From Paenibacillus sp. (lineage in GTDB: Bacteria; Bacillota; Bacilli; Paenibacillales; YIM-B00363), in NCBI RefSeq assembly GCF_035645195.1, contig NZ_DASQNA010000031.1:83842-147841 (forward strand): a stretch of 64,000 nucleotides of DNA, written 5' to 3'. Shown here piece by piece: positions 16,321 through 26,008 of this stretch; position 1 is the stretch's first letter, and every line of letters begins with the position of its first letter. A program made the translations under genes and the position numbers. The notes under the pieces were generated by a model that did not search any database, was not told where the DNA came from, and was given only the letters and a program-made list of their open reading frames with translations.

Positions 16321-19300
16321 ATGAGGAGCAAAGGTCTGATCGGCAAGTATCGCAGGTGGTTCGCCAGCATCATCGCTTTCGCGTTGGTTTGCACGACGAT
16401 CGTCGGCACGGCGCCTCCCGCCAAGGCGGAGGAAGCCGGAGCCGGTATCGAGCTCCGTTTCGATTTCGGCACGGCGACCAGTCCGGTCCAAAGCGGCGCG
16501 CTGCAGGTGCACGAGTCGTTGTTGTACACGGCCGATCGCGGCTACGGGCTCGATCGAATCATCGCGTCGCGCAACCGTTCCGGCGGGGACGACTGGACCA
16601 ACGATTTCGTCCTGGGCGTCGAATACACGTTCATGGCGGATGTCCCTAACGGGGAGTACGACATAACCGCCTATTCCGGCGACTTGCTCGAAGGAACGTC
16701 GTCGACGCGTACGAACATTACGCTCGAAGGCGCCGCCGCCGGATCGATCTCGTCTCGTCAGGCGGTTACGCAGGCGACGTTCCGTACGACCGTGCAGGAC
16801 GGGCAGCTGACGGTAGGCGTCACCGGCTCGGGTGTGGGCGGGTATTTGAACGGATTGATCGTTAAAACCGCCGTGCCGACGCCGCCGCCGGCGCCCGCAT
16901 CGCTCGTCGTCGCCGGCATGACCGTCGCGGGCGAGCCGTCGGTGACGCTGCAGTGGAGCACGGTGACCGAGGCCGTGTACTACCAACTGTACCGCTCGGC
17001 TTCCGACGCCGTTCCTCCGGCTCCAGTCGCGCGTACGAGCGAATTGAGCTACACGGATCAGGATGTCGTCGAAGGCGGTACCTATACATACCGGGTTAGC
17101 GCTGTAAGCGCTTCAGGACTCGAGTCCGAGCCGAGCGCTCCGGTCACGGCGACGCTCACGCAGACGTCCGGTCCGGCAGAACCGCTGCCGGAAGCGCTGC
17201 CGCTCCGCTTCGATTTCGGTCCGGGCGCCGTCGAAGAAGGCTACTTCGCCGTTCGCGGAGAGACCGCCTACAACGCGGAACTGAAGTACGGGTTCGCGAA
17301 TCCGTCGATGGTCAGCTCTGCGGACCGCGCAACGCCGGACGCCCTTCGCGCCGACTTCGTCTCGCCGGCGGGCACGCCGTTCCTGCTCGACTTGCCGGCA
17401 GGGGATTACAAAATCACCGTCGTCGCGGGCGACGCCGAAGCGACGACCAACATCGGCGTGAAGGCGGAATCGATCACGAAAATTCCGGTTGTCGACCGCG
17501 CGGCCGGCCAATACTTGGAACAGTCGTTCGACCTTGCGCTCGTCGACGGTCAACTGACGTTGGAGCTGCTCGGCACATCGCCGAAGCTGAACGCGCTCGT
17601 CATCGAGAAGCTGCCGGAGCGTTCTCCGGGGGAGAGACCGACCGTGTACCTCGCGGGCGACTCGACCGTCCAAACATATGACGAGTACTGGAAGCCGGAA
17701 GCCGGCTGGGGGCAAATGATTCCGCGTTACTTCACCAACGACGTCGCGTTCGATAATCGCGCGATCGGCGGACGCAGCTCCAAATCGTTCCAGTTCGAAG
17801 GGCGTCTCGACGCCATTTTGCTCGACGCGAGGCCCGGCGATTACTTGATGGTCCAGTTCGGCCACAACGACGCGACCGTCAGCGTTCCGGAGCGGTACGC
17901 TTCCGTGCCGGATTACAAGAACTATCTGAAAACGTACGTCGCCGGCGCGCGTCAGCGCGGAGCGACGCCGATCCTGGTGACGCCGGTCGGACGGCGCGAT
18001 TTTAACCCGGAAACGGGCAAGTTCAACGTCAGCTTCCCGGATTACGTCGCAGGCATGAAGGAAGTGGCGCAAGAGTTGAACGTGCCGCTCGTCGATTTGA
18101 GCGCGCTCAGCGTCGCGTATTACAACGAGATCGGGCCGGAGGCGACGATGGCCGTGTTCCTCTATACGGAGCCGGGCATGTATCCGGCGTTTCCGAACGG
18201 CTCGCAGGACAATACGCACTTCCAAGAATACGGCGCGATCCAGATCGCCCGGCTCGTCTCCGTCGGCGTGAAGGCGCTGTCCGGCGTTCCGCTCTCGAAT
18301 TACGTCACGGACGTCGAACCGCCTGCCGCAGTGCCGGCCAAGCCGACGGGGCTCGTCGCGAGCAACGTGAGCAACGCGGGCGCGACGCTCGCATGGAACG
18401 CGGTGGAGGGCGCGGACATCTATAAAATTTACCGCAAACGGGCGGCCGACGAGGCGTACGCATTGATCGGCACCTCGACCGTCCCGACGCTCAGCGTCAT
18501 CGGCATGACGGAGGGCGAGACGTACCACCTGCGGGTGAGCGCGGTGAACGGCAAAGGGGAATCGGAGCCGTCCGACGCCGTCGTCGTCCGCATGAAACAG
18601 GCGACGATCAAATTCGATTTCGGCCTCGCGAACTCTCCGGTCGCCGCCGGTTATACGGGCGTCAATTTGTCAACCGTCTACTCGCAAGAGCGCGGCTACG
18701 GCATCGTCAATCCTCAGGGAATGATCGGGCGCGACCGCGGCACGGGCGGCGATCTGCTCCGCGATTGGCTCGGATATTTCAACGTCGGTTGGCAATTCGA
18801 CGTCGACGTGCCGAACGGCTTGTACTCGGTAAAAGTGTACGTCGGCGATTATTCCGGCAGCGCCCGCACGACGGTTGCCGTCGAAGGCCAAGACTACGGG
18901 CAAGTGTCCGCGCCGCGCAACAATATCGCGGAGAAAATCATCCCGACCGTCTCCGTCAAGGACGGGCGAATGAACTTCCGCTTCGCCGGCTCGACAGGCA
19001 TCGTGAACGGCCTTGAGATTACGCCGATTTTGGCGGCGCCGGCCAACCTACGCATCGATTCGCTCGACCTCGACCCGGAACAGCCGTCGGCGACGCTGCT
19101 TTGGGACCCGGTCGACGACGCGGCGCAATATCGGGTGTATAAACGCATCGAAGGAGCGAAGCAAGCGGAGCTCGCGGGCGTAACGTCCGCAACGTCGTTC
19201 TCGGATACGGCGATGGACGTCGGCTTGCAGTACGAGTACTCGGTTTCGACCGTCGACCACGCGGGTACGGAGACGGTGCCGTCGTCGCCGCTGCTCGTGC

Positions 19301-21864
19301 CGATGTTCGACCCGAGCCAACCGGTTCCGGCCGTTCCGAGCAACCTGCGTCTTGGCGCGGTGAACAAAAACGACCTGACAATCGAATGGGATTCCGCGGA
19401 TGGAGCATATTCCTACGTCGTGTACCGCGCTAAGAAGGCGGACGGCCCGTACGCGCTCGTCGGCCGGACGAAGGAGCCGCGTTTTACGGACACAACCGTG
19501 CTCACGACGATCCGCTACTACTACAAAGTCGCTTCCGCCGGATTGGGCGGGAAATCCGGCTTCTCGGAGCCGATCGAAACGCCGGCCGTCACCGTGCTCA
19601 AGCGCCAGATGGAGACGCTCGACCGCGCCCCTGTCGCGATCGCGACCGAGCAGGGCGTCTATATCGGATGGCGCAAGCTCGGCCTCGACCCGGCGAACAT
19701 CGCCTTCGCGTTGTACCGCGACGGCAAGAAAATTACCGGCGAGCCGATCGAAGGCGCGACGAATTGGCTTGACCGGGAGGGGACCGCGGCATCCGTGTAC
19801 CAGCTGTACACCGTCGTCGACGGCGTCGAAACACCGGCGACGCAACGATTCGGCGTTTGGCAAAAGCAGTACTTGTCCGTCCCGCTCGACAAACCGGCGG
19901 ACGGCGTCACGAAAGACAATCAGCCGTATACGTACCACGCGGGCGATGCCAGCGTCGGCGACCTGGACGGAGACGGAACCTACGAAATCGTGCTGCTGTG
20001 GAACCCGAGCAACGCGAAGGACAACTCGCAAGCGGGATACACAGGCATCGTCTATATGGACGCGTATAAGCTGGACGGAACGAGACTGTGGCGAATCAAT
20101 CTCGGACCGAACATTCGCGCCGGCGCGCACTACACCCAATTCATGGTGTACGATCTCGACGGCGACGGGAAATCGGAAGTCGCGTTCAAAACAGCCGACG
20201 GCACCGTCGACGGCGTCGGCAACGTCATCGGCCGAGCCGGCGTCGATCACCGGAACAGCAGCGGATACGTCCTTCAGGGCGCCGAGTATATAACGGTCTT
20301 CGAAGGCGCGACCGGCAAGGCGCTCGCCACGGCCGAATACGATCCGCCGCGCGGCGACGTATCGTCTTGGGGCGACTCGTACGGCAACCGGGTGGACCGC
20401 TTCCTCGCGGCCGTCGCGTACCTCGACGGGGAACGCCCGAGCCTCGTGATGAGCCGCGGCTATTATACCCGCACGGTGCTTGCCGCCTACAACTACCGGG
20501 ATGGCCAGCTGACGAAGCTGTGGCGCTTCGACACGAACGACGAGGGCAACGGCGGCTACGCCGGCCAAGGCAACCATAACTTGTCCATAGGCGACGTCGA
20601 CGGGGACGGCAAAGACGAAATCAGCTTCGGCGCGATGGCGATCGACGACGACGGCACCGGTCTGTACACGACCGGCCTCGGCCACGGCGACGCGATGCAC
20701 CTCGGCGATCTCGATCCGGACCGCCCGGGACTCGAACTGTTCGACGTGCACGAGCACGCCGACTCGCCGTACGGCATGGAAATGCGCGATCCCGCCACGG
20801 GCGAGGTATTGTGGGGCGTTCGCACCGGCGTCGACACCGGCCGCGGCATGACGGCGGATATCGATCCCCGCCATTTGGGCGAAGAGGCGTGGAGCGCGAC
20901 GATCACGAACGAACAGCAGGTGCAGATTACCGGTTTGTATAACGTAAAAGGTGAGCGGATCAGCTTGAACATTCCGACGTCGACGAACTTCGGCATTTGG
21001 TGGGACGGCGATCTGCTCCGCGAACTGCTTGACGGCATCCGAATCGACAAGTGGGATTACGAGTCTGAAACGACGCAAAACGTTCTAACGGCAACCGGCA
21101 GCGCGTCGAACAACAGTACGAAGGCGAATCCGAGCCTCCAAGCCGATTTGTTCGGCGATTGGCGGGAAGAGGTCGTCTGGCGGGCGGCGGATAGCAGCGA
21201 ACTGCGCATTTACTCGACCACGGACGTAACGGAGCACGGTCTCCGAACGCTGATGCACGACCCGATCTACCGACTCGGCGTCGCGTGGCAGAACGTCGGC
21301 TACAACCAACCGCCGCACACCGGCTACTACCTTGGCGTCGGCATGACCGAGCCGGCTGCCCCGAGCATCTACCTGACCGCAGCGAACTTGCCGGACATCG
21401 AACCGCCGACGATTGTTTTCCAGTCGGCCGACGGAGCGACGTACGGCGTCGCCGATCTCGTCCCGCTCGGGTGCGAAACGACCGATGCGCAATCCGGCAT
21501 CGTTTCCTCCGACTGCGATCCGAACGCCGCCGCATTCGGTTACGAGTTGGGCGGGGGCACGCACGTCCTGACCGCCCATGCGACGGACGCGGCCGGCAAC
21601 GCCGCGCAGGCGTCGATCACGATCCATGTCGCGGTCGACTTCGAAGGCGTCATCGCATTGACGCGAAGCTTCGTCTCTTCCGCAGACGTCGAATCGTCGC
21701 TGATCGAGAAGCTGCAAGCGGCTCAGGCGGCGGACGCGCGGGGCAACGGGCAAGCGAAAGAGGGGCAGCTGGGGGCGTACATGAACCAGCTGAAGGCGCA
21801 GACCGACAAGGCGATCGCCCCCGAGCAGGCGAGCGTCCTCGCCGAACTCGCCCGACAACTATAA
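16321..21864 (+). CDS. Secreted multidomain rhamnogalacturonan acetylesterase (CE12) - rhamnogalacturonan lyase (PL11)
   Basis: 1,847 residues from the ATG preceded by GGAAAGAGGG. A signal peptide spans about residues 1-37 (cut near AKA/EE). Domain order: beta-sandwich with FDFG start (40-180), FN3 (190-282), second FDFG domain (295-438), SGNH esterase (440-665), FN3 (675-755), third FDFG domain (758-895), two FN3 (900-1090), PL11 lyase (1095-1690), Ig-like module (1693-1775), helical tail. The SGNH blocks are intact: S448 in GDST, GGRSS, N516 in GHND, D630 and H633 in DNTHF. The lyase part follows B. subtilis YesW, with Ca-binding DGDG motifs. It would deacetylate and cleave rhamnogalacturonan I outside the cell. 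No SLH or LPXTG anchor is present. Confidence 0.9.
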   Translation: MRSKGLIGKYRRWFASIIAFALVCTTIVGTAPPAKAEEAGAGIELRFDFGTATSPVQSGALQVHESLLYTADRGYGLDRIIASRNRSGGDDWTNDFVLGVEYTFMADVPNGEYDITAYSGDLLEGTSSTRTNITLEGAAAGSISSRQAVTQATFRTTVQDGQLTVGVTGSGVGGYLNGLIVKTAVPTPPPAPASLVVAGMTVAGEPSVTLQWSTVTEAVYYQLYRSASDAVPPAPVARTSELSYTDQDVVEGGTYTYRVSAVSASGLESEPSAPVTATLTQTSGPAEPLPEALPLRFDFGPGAVEEGYFAVRGETAYNAELKYGFANPSMVSSADRATPDALRADFVSPAGTPFLLDLPAGDYKITVVAGDAEATTNIGVKAESITKIPVVDRAAGQYLEQSFDLALVDGQLTLELLGTSPKLNALVIEKLPERSPGERPTVYLAGDSTVQTYDEYWKPEAGWGQMIPRYFTNDVAFDNRAIGGRSSKSFQFEGRLDAILLDARPGDYLMVQFGHNDATVSVPERYASVPDYKNYLKTYVAGARQRGATPILVTPVGRRDFNPETGKFNVSFPDYVAGMKEVAQELNVPLVDLSALSVAYYNEIGPEATMAVFLYTEPGMYPAFPNGSQDNTHFQEYGAIQIARLVSVGVKALSGVPLSNYVTDVEPPAAVPAKPTGLVASNVSNAGATLAWNAVEGADIYKIYRKRAADEAYALIGTSTVPTLSVIGMTEGETYHLRVSAVNGKGESEPSDAVVVRMKQATIKFDFGLANSPVAAGYTGVNLSTVYSQERGYGIVNPQGMIGRDRGTGGDLLRDWLGYFNVGWQFDVDVPNGLYSVKVYVGDYSGSARTTVAVEGQDYGQVSAPRNNIAEKIIPTVSVKDGRMNFRFAGSTGIVNGLEITPILAAPANLRIDSLDLDPEQPSATLLWDPVDDAAQYRVYKRIEGAKQAELAGVTSATSFSDTAMDVGLQYEYSVSTVDHAGTETVPSSPLLVPMFDPSQPVPAVPSNLRLGAVNKNDLTIEWDSADGAYSYVVYRAKKADGPYALVGRTKEPRFTDTTVLTTIRYYYKVASAGLGGKSGFSEPIETPAVTVLKRQMETLDRAPVAIATEQGVYIGWRKLGLDPANIAFALYRDGKKITGEPIEGATNWLDREGTAASVYQLYTVVDGVETPATQRFGVWQKQYLSVPLDKPADGVTKDNQPYTYHAGDASVGDLDGDGTYEIVLLWNPSNAKDNSQAGYTGIVYMDAYKLDGTRLWRINLGPNIRAGAHYTQFMVYDLDGDGKSEVAFKTADGTVDGVGNVIGRAGVDHRNSSGYVLQGAEYITVFEGATGKALATAEYDPPRGDVSSWGDSYGNRVDRFLAAVAYLDGERPSLVMSRGYYTRTVLAAYNYRDGQLTKLWRFDTNDEGNGGYAGQGNHNLSIGDVDGDGKDEISFGAMAIDDDGTGLYTTGLGHGDAMHLGDLDPDRPGLELFDVHEHADSPYGMEMRDPATGEVLWGVRTGVDTGRGMTADIDPRHLGEEAWSATITNEQQVQITGLYNVKGERISLNIPTSTNFGIWWDGDLLRELLDGIRIDKWDYESETTQNVLTATGSASNNSTKANPSLQADLFGDWREEVVWRAADSSELRIYSTTDVTEHGLRTLMHDPIYRLGVAWQNVGYNQPPHTGYYLGVGMTEPAAPSIYLTAANLPDIEPPTIVFQSADGATYGVADLVPLGCETTDAQSGIVSSDCDPNAAAFGYELGGGTHVLTAHATDAAGNAAQASITIHVAVDFEGVIALTRSFVSSADVESSLIEKLQAAQAADARGNGQAKEGQLGAYMNQLKAQTDKAIAPEQASVLAELARQL

Positions 21865-21888
21865 CCATAACGTTTATAACGCAACGCA

Positions 21889-21917
21889 AAAACCACTCGG
21901 CGCCGCCGAGTGGTTTT
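21889..21917. terminator. Bidirectional terminator between lyase and chromate transporter genes
   Basis: AAAACCACTCGGCG pairs with CGCCGAGTGGTTTT, so A and T tracts lie on both sides. It sits between convergent stop codons. Confidence 0.75.
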
Positions 21918-21921
21918 CCAT

Positions 21922-22455
21922 TTACGATAAAAACACGCCGCCGTACACGAACGCGCCGACGATGACGAACGCGGGGTGAATGCGTCGGACCTGCATGAAA
22001 TAGAAGGCGACGGCTGCGATACCCAAAAACTGCAATATGCCGATCATCTGAACCGATTCCCACGAGCTCTCCCACGTCACCAGCAGCATCATGACGGCGA
22101 TGACGGGCTGCACGAGCAGCGTCATGCCTTTCACCGCCGGCGACTGCTTATACTTTTGCAATAGATTCAACAGCAAAATCAGGGCGATCGCGGAAGGAGC
22201 GACCGTCGCGACAATCGCGATCACAACCCCGATCCATCCGGCGACATCATATCCTACGTAAGAAGCGATCTTCGTGGCGATCGGGCCCGGCAGCGAGTTC
22301 CCGAGCGCCAGTACGTTCGTAAACTCCGCGCTCGTCAGCCAGCCGTTGTTCGGCACGACTTCTTGGTACATCAACGGGATCGAGGCGGGACCGCCGCCGT
22401 ATCCGAACACGTTCGCCAGGAAAAAGCCGAGAAACAATTCCCACCATTCCGACAT
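21922..22455 (-). CDS. Half-size chromate transporter (ChrA family), second subunit
   Basis: 177 residues, one ChrA domain, whereas full-length ChrA has two fused. The family motifs GYGGGPASIPLM near residue 19 and NSLPGPIATKIASYVGY are present. Around five hydrophobic segments are visible. It starts one base after the stop of its partner, with AAAGGAGAAGG inside that partner's end, so translation is coupled. Half-size pairs of this type in B. subtilis (ywrB/ywrA) act together in chromate efflux. The two halves here presumably form a heterodimer in the membrane. A terminator follows. Confidence 0.88.
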   Translation of the reverse strand: MSEWWELFLGFFLANVFGYGGGPASIPLMYQEVVPNNGWLTSAEFTNVLALGNSLPGPIATKIASYVGYDVAGWIGVVIAIVATVAPSAIALILLLNLLQKYKQSPAVKGMTLLVQPVIAVMMLLVTWESSWESVQMIGILQFLGIAAVAFYFMQVRRIHPAFVIVGAFVYGGVFLS

Positions 22456-22456
22456 A

Positions 22457-23041
22457 TCAGCCTTCTCCTTTCTGCGTCCGCCGGTCGTTCCATCGCGCTT
22501 TCACCCTATGATGGATGGAGCCGTACGTCAGGAACGCGGCGATCACGATCGCTGGATGGAGCGCGGCGAACTGCAGCAGCGCGATCGAAACCGCGAATAA
22601 CGCGATGCCTAACGCGACGCCTAGCCCTTTCACCGCTTTTTCCCCAAATTCGTACGACATCACGCCGAGCATGACCGCGATGACGGGGACGACGGCCGAA
22701 ATCATGCCTTTCACGACCGGAGACGTGCTGAAGAACGTAATAAACGCGTACAGTCCGACCATGGCGGCGCTTGTCGGCACGATGTGGCTGAGCAGTCCGA
22801 TCAATGCCCCGATTACGCCTTTCTGCCGGTATCCCAAATAGGCGGATAGCTTCGTGGCGATCGGGCCGGGCAGGGCGTTCGCGATCGCCAGCACTTCGCC
22901 GAATTCTTCATCCGACATCCAGCGATAACGCGTCACCGCCTCGTACCGGATCAAAGGCACGATGGAAGGACCGCCGCCGTACCCAAGAATGCCCGTGCGG
23001 CACATGGCGACGCCGATTTGCAAGTATGGATTATTCATCAT
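22457..23041 (-). CDS. Half-size chromate transporter (ChrA family), first subunit
   Basis: About 194 residues from ATG 23041 (or the adjacent ATG 23038), preceded by GGAAAGGAGC with a long spacing. The motifs GYGGGPSIVPLIRYE and NALPGPIATKLSAYLGY define one ChrA domain with several membrane segments. It is the upstream partner of the gene at 21922-22455. The Lrp-type regulator gene ends 44 bases upstream in the same direction, matching the B. subtilis ywrC-ywrB-ywrA arrangement. Probable role: chromate efflux, or transport of another oxyanion. Confidence 0.88.
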   Translation of the reverse strand: MMNNPYLQIGVAMCRTGILGYGGGPSIVPLIRYEAVTRYRWMSDEEFGEVLAIANALPGPIATKLSAYLGYRQKGVIGALIGLLSHIVPTSAAMVGLYAFITFFSTSPVVKGMISAVVPVIAVMLGVMSYEFGEKAVKGLGVALGIALFAVSIALLQFAALHPAIVIAAFLTYGSIHHRVKARWNDRRTQKGEG

Positions 23042-23084
23042 TAGGGCAGTACTGCTCCTTTCCGTGAATCGATTCGCCAATCCG

Positions 23085-23540
23085 TTATAACCGGATGCCC
23101 ATACGGCTTTTGTAGCGTTTGATCAGCACTTGGCAATCCACGCTGACGACGCCTTCGAGCGGGTACAGCTTATGCTGAAGAAAACCTTCCATTTCTTCAT
23201 GCGACGCGAACAACCCGTGCATATGCAGCTTGCTCGGCCCCGACATATGGTACAAACTCGTTACCTCGGGTTCGGAGGCAAGGCGGTCCGCCACGCTCAT
23301 CAAATGGCGCGGTTCCACGTCCACATTAAAAAAGGCGGACACCGTCAGCCCGAGCCGCTCCGGATTCAAAATGCAAGCGAACCGCTCGATCGTACCGTTC
23401 TCGACCAGCGCGTTCAACCGAGTTTGCACGGCAACGCGGGACAATCCGACGCTCTTTGCCAAGTCCGTATAGGACGCTCTCCCATCCTGGGACAAAATTG
23501 AAATCAGCTTCCGGTCGATGTCATCGATAGTCGGCATCAT
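23085..23540 (-). CDS. Lrp/AsnC family transcriptional regulator of the chromate transporter pair
   Basis: About 151 residues from ATG 23540, preceded by AAAGGTGATACG. The AsnC helix-turn-helix includes [11 protein letters not shown] and [22 protein letters not shown]; the C-terminal RAM (ligand-binding) domain follows from about residue 65. The size is normal for Lrp proteins. It is the first gene of an operon with the two ChrA halves. B. subtilis has an AsnC-type regulator next to its half-size ChrA pair, so a role in sensing chromate or an amino-acid-like signal is a reasonable inference. Confidence 0.87.
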   Translation of the reverse strand: MMPTIDDIDRKLISILSQDGRASYTDLAKSVGLSRVAVQTRLNALVENGTIERFACILNPERLGLTVSAFFNVDVEPRHLMSVADRLASEPEVTSLYHMSGPSKLHMHGLFASHEEMEGFLQHKLYPLEGVVSVDCQVLIKRYKSRMGIRL

Positions 23541-23716
23541 ACGTTTCGTATCACCTTTTTCCAATATTGTGTGCAAAACGTAATTAATAAAAATAAAATC
23601 CTTTCGATACGTAAGAATATACGCCGATTTGAAAAGACTTTCAATCTTTTTTCGGGAATCATTTCCTTGCGATCGGGAACAATGAAGGTTGGCATTTCCG
23701 GTACGCAGACGTATGT

Positions 23717-23725
23717 TGCTATAAT
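23717..23725 (+). promoter_or_regulatory. Extended -10 promoter of the hemolysin-III gene
   Basis: TGC followed by a perfect TATAAT, 27 bases before the ATG at 23753. No good -35 at 17 bases; TTGGCA lies 25 bases upstream. Confidence 0.55.
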
Positions 23726-23752
23726 GGATACAATCGAACGGAGGTGGAGCGT

Positions 23753-24391
23753 ATGGTAAATACGTATGTGTACTCGAGGCGGGAAGAATTCGTCAATGCG
23801 CTCACGCATGGGCTCGGGGCGGTGTTCAGCCTCGTCGCGCTCATCTTGCTCGTCGTGTTCGCAAGCTTGAAGGGGACGGCTTGGCATATCGTCAGTTACT
23901 CTGTGTACGGGGTAACGATGCTGCTATTGTACACCTCTTCGACGCTGGTGCACGCTTTCCCGGAAGGCAAGTTGAAAGACTTATTCGAAACGTTCGACCA
24001 TTCCTCGATCTACTTGTTTATCGCCGGCACGTACACGCCGATTCTGCTTACGCTGCTCCGCAGTCCGCTCGGTTGGTCATTGTTCGGCGTCGTTTGGGGC
24101 ATGGCCATTGGCGGGGTCGTGTTCAAAGCGTTCTTCACCAAAAGGTTCTTGTACTGGTCGACCTTCGGCTACATCGCAATGGGGTGGATGATCATCTTCA
24201 TGTGGAAGCCTTTAGTCCGCGCAGCCAGCCCCGAAACCTTGTTTTGGCTGGTCGTCGGCGGCATTTGCTACACGCTGGGATCCGTTTTTTACGTCTGGCG
24301 TGGGTTTCCGCATCACCACGCGGTTTGGCATATATTCGTCCTCGCCGGCTCCGCCGCGCATTTCGCCTCGATTATGTTCATGCTGCCTTAG
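23753..24391 (+). CDS. Hemolysin III / PAQR family membrane protein
   Basis: 212 residues from ATG 23753 with a strong GGAGGTGG site. Seven hydrophobic segments are visible. The family motifs are [12 protein letters not shown] near the start, a His in [23 protein letters not shown], and the late [18 protein letters not shown]. The conserved His and Asp residues form the zinc site of the PAQR/HlyIII fold. Cytolytic activity is described for a Bacillus cereus member, but most relatives are housekeeping membrane proteins of unclear role. It is divergent from the Lrp regulator and monocistronic. Confidence 0.9.
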   Translation: MVNTYVYSRREEFVNALTHGLGAVFSLVALILLVVFASLKGTAWHIVSYSVYGVTMLLLYTSSTLVHAFPEGKLKDLFETFDHSSIYLFIAGTYTPILLTLLRSPLGWSLFGVVWGMAIGGVVFKAFFTKRFLYWSTFGYIAMGWMIIFMWKPLVRAASPETLFWLVVGGICYTLGSVFYVWRGFPHHHAVWHIFVLAGSAAHFASIMFMLP

Positions 24392-24415
24392 AAGTCTTCC
24401 TATATGTATGGGGTG

Positions 24416-24444
24416 AGGGCACGCCGATGCTTTCGCCCTTTTTT
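24416..24444 (+). terminator. Possible terminator of the hemolysin-III gene
   Basis: AGGGC (24416-24420) pairs with GCCCT (24435-24439) and is followed by TTTTT. The stem is short with a 14-base loop. Confidence 0.4.
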
Positions 24445-24445
24445 C

Positions 24446-24950
24446 TCCGCTTTCCCTTGACCGGCGATTGGAAGCCCGAACGCTCAGGCACTCTGGGGCG
24501 CTGCTCGGCGGTCATGTGTTTCCTTTTCCCGTGCCTAACCCCGCTTTCCCTTAGTTCAGTAATAGGTGGCCCGAACGCTCAGGCACCTCTGGGGCGCTGC
24601 TCGGCGGTCATGTATTTCCTTCTCCCGCGCTTATCCCCGCTTTCCCTTAGCTCAGCAATAGGAGGCCCGAACGCTCAGGCACTCTGGGGCGCAGCAGCTT
24701 GGCGATCGTGTGTTTCCTTCTCCCGTGCTTATCCCCGCATTCCCTTGGCTCAGCAATAGAAGGCCCGAACGCCCAGGCACAAAGGGACGCTGCTCGGCAA
24801 TCGTGTGTTTCCTTTTCCCGTGCTTATCCCCACTTTCCCTTAGCTCGGTAATAGGAGGCTCGAACGCTCAAACACTGTAGGCGCGCTCGATGGTCCTGTT
24901 TTTCCTTCCCTTTCCTATTCCCACATTCCCTTGCCTTAGCAAAGGAGGAA
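24446..24950. repeat. Tandem array of five imperfect 95-98 bp repeats
   Basis: This fills the 616-bp gap between 24392 and 25007; no gene is seen there. Units begin with GCCCGAACGCTCAGGCA at 24474, 24569, 24665, 24763 and (diverged) 24859. Each ends with a pyrimidine-rich stretch resembling CCCCGCTTTCCCTTAGCTCAG and AATAGG. Divergence rises towards the last copy. The array is pyrimidine-rich on the plus strand. It has no spacer-repeat structure, so it is not CRISPR. Confidence 0.88.
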
Positions 24951-25007
24951 TGTAAATTTTCGTAAGCAGGTTGCAACCGTGATTCGCGCTAATTTTTGCA
25001 TAGATCG

Positions 25008-25892
25008 TTACACCGCCTGTACGCCGATGCCGAAAAGGGAACATGCCGCACATTCGTCCGGGCAGATGTTGGCGGCGCGCAGAGGGGGAGTCTTGCGCTC
25101 GGCGCGAAGAAAACAAACGTCTAACCATTGCTGCCGCTGATTCATGCGAAGCTTTGCCCCGTTCCAGCGAAAGCAATATTCATCTAAATAGGACTGCAAA
25201 GAAGCGGCGCCTAAGCCATGGAAGAGACGGCTCAACCATCTACGGGCCTCTTGGAAACATTGGTACAGAGGTTCATTGATATTCATTTTCGCGTACGGAA
25301 CGAATTCCGATATTGAGCAAGGGTCGACGTGTCGTTCGAAGAAGGTGTCCTTCCCTTCGCGGGTAAGCCGTTTCATACCGTTCAAATGACCTCTGGGAAC
25401 GCTGTGAAGTTTGATTTCAACCGGTTCCCCCGTCAGATGATCGACAGATGCACCGATAACGACGGCATGCTGGCGCGGTTGATGGACGTACAGGAGAAAG
25501 TAGCGAGGTCCCAGAAATTCCAATCCGGCTCGAACATAACCGTCCAGGCGGCGTGAAGCCTCCAGATTGCTTATTGCGCGGCGAAAACTGCGGAGCATGC
25601 CCCATGCGCTTTTATAAGAAATTCGGATGGCGGCAGAAAGCTGTACCACGTTGACTCCCCCGGTGCTGGACAGCAGTTCGATGGCCTGAGCCCATTTGCC
25701 CAGCGGAGTGCGGCTGCGCTCCATGACAGTGCCGGCGGTAAGGGTCGTTTGGTGTTTGCATAAGCCGCACTGGTATAGCGGAAGTCTTCGAGTCGAAATC
25801 GTCGTGCATTCGCGATGGCCGCAACGAGGACAGCGATACCCGCCGGGCCATTTCTGATCGTAAAAATAGCGATATGCCGATTTGTCGTCCAT
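25008..25892 (-). CDS. IS1595-like transposase-related protein, catalytic residues unclear
   Basis: 294 residues, intact, with a strong GGGGGAGG site before ATG 25892. An N-terminal zinc ribbon is clear: CPRC near residue 21 and QCGLC near residue 41, followed by TAGTVMERSRTPLGKWAQAI, which is typical of IS1595/ISXO2 transposases. The C-terminal SYLDEYCFRWN matches the conserved YLDEFxFRxN end. Between them the first acidic site (LDGYV) may persist, but the usual TDG segment is missing, so a full DDE triad cannot be placed. It is probably an inactive or repurposed derivative. It sits between repeat arrays that share inverted sequence words. Confidence 0.75.
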   Translation of the reverse strand: MDDKSAYRYFYDQKWPGGYRCPRCGHRECTTISTRRLPLYQCGLCKHQTTLTAGTVMERSRTPLGKWAQAIELLSSTGGVNVVQLSAAIRISYKSAWGMLRSFRRAISNLEASRRLDGYVRAGLEFLGPRYFLLYVHQPRQHAVVIGASVDHLTGEPVEIKLHSVPRGHLNGMKRLTREGKDTFFERHVDPCSISEFVPYAKMNINEPLYQCFQEARRWLSRLFHGLGAASLQSYLDEYCFRWNGAKLRMNQRQQWLDVCFLRAERKTPPLRAANICPDECAACSLFGIGVQAV

Positions 25893-26008
25893 TTCTTAAA
25901 CCTCCCCCTCATGATATGAGTATACCAGAACAAATGTTCCCAATTCAATAATAAGTTGAGGTCTCAAAGTGTTGGGCGTTTAAAAGGTTTGGCTGTAAGT
26001 CATTAGAA

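Noticed and set aside
17098..17112. cre-like TGTAAGCGCTTCAG
   Set aside because: It lies inside the lyase coding sequence in a linker and is more easily explained by codon use.
19048..21078. 676-codon open frame antisense to the lyase domain
   Set aside because: Composition typical of an antisense frame in GC-rich DNA; the PL11 domain is unambiguous on the plus strand.
24446..24950. CRISPR-like array
   Set aside because: Whole 95-bp units are repeated with gradual divergence, without short identical repeats and unique spacers, and no cas gene is present.
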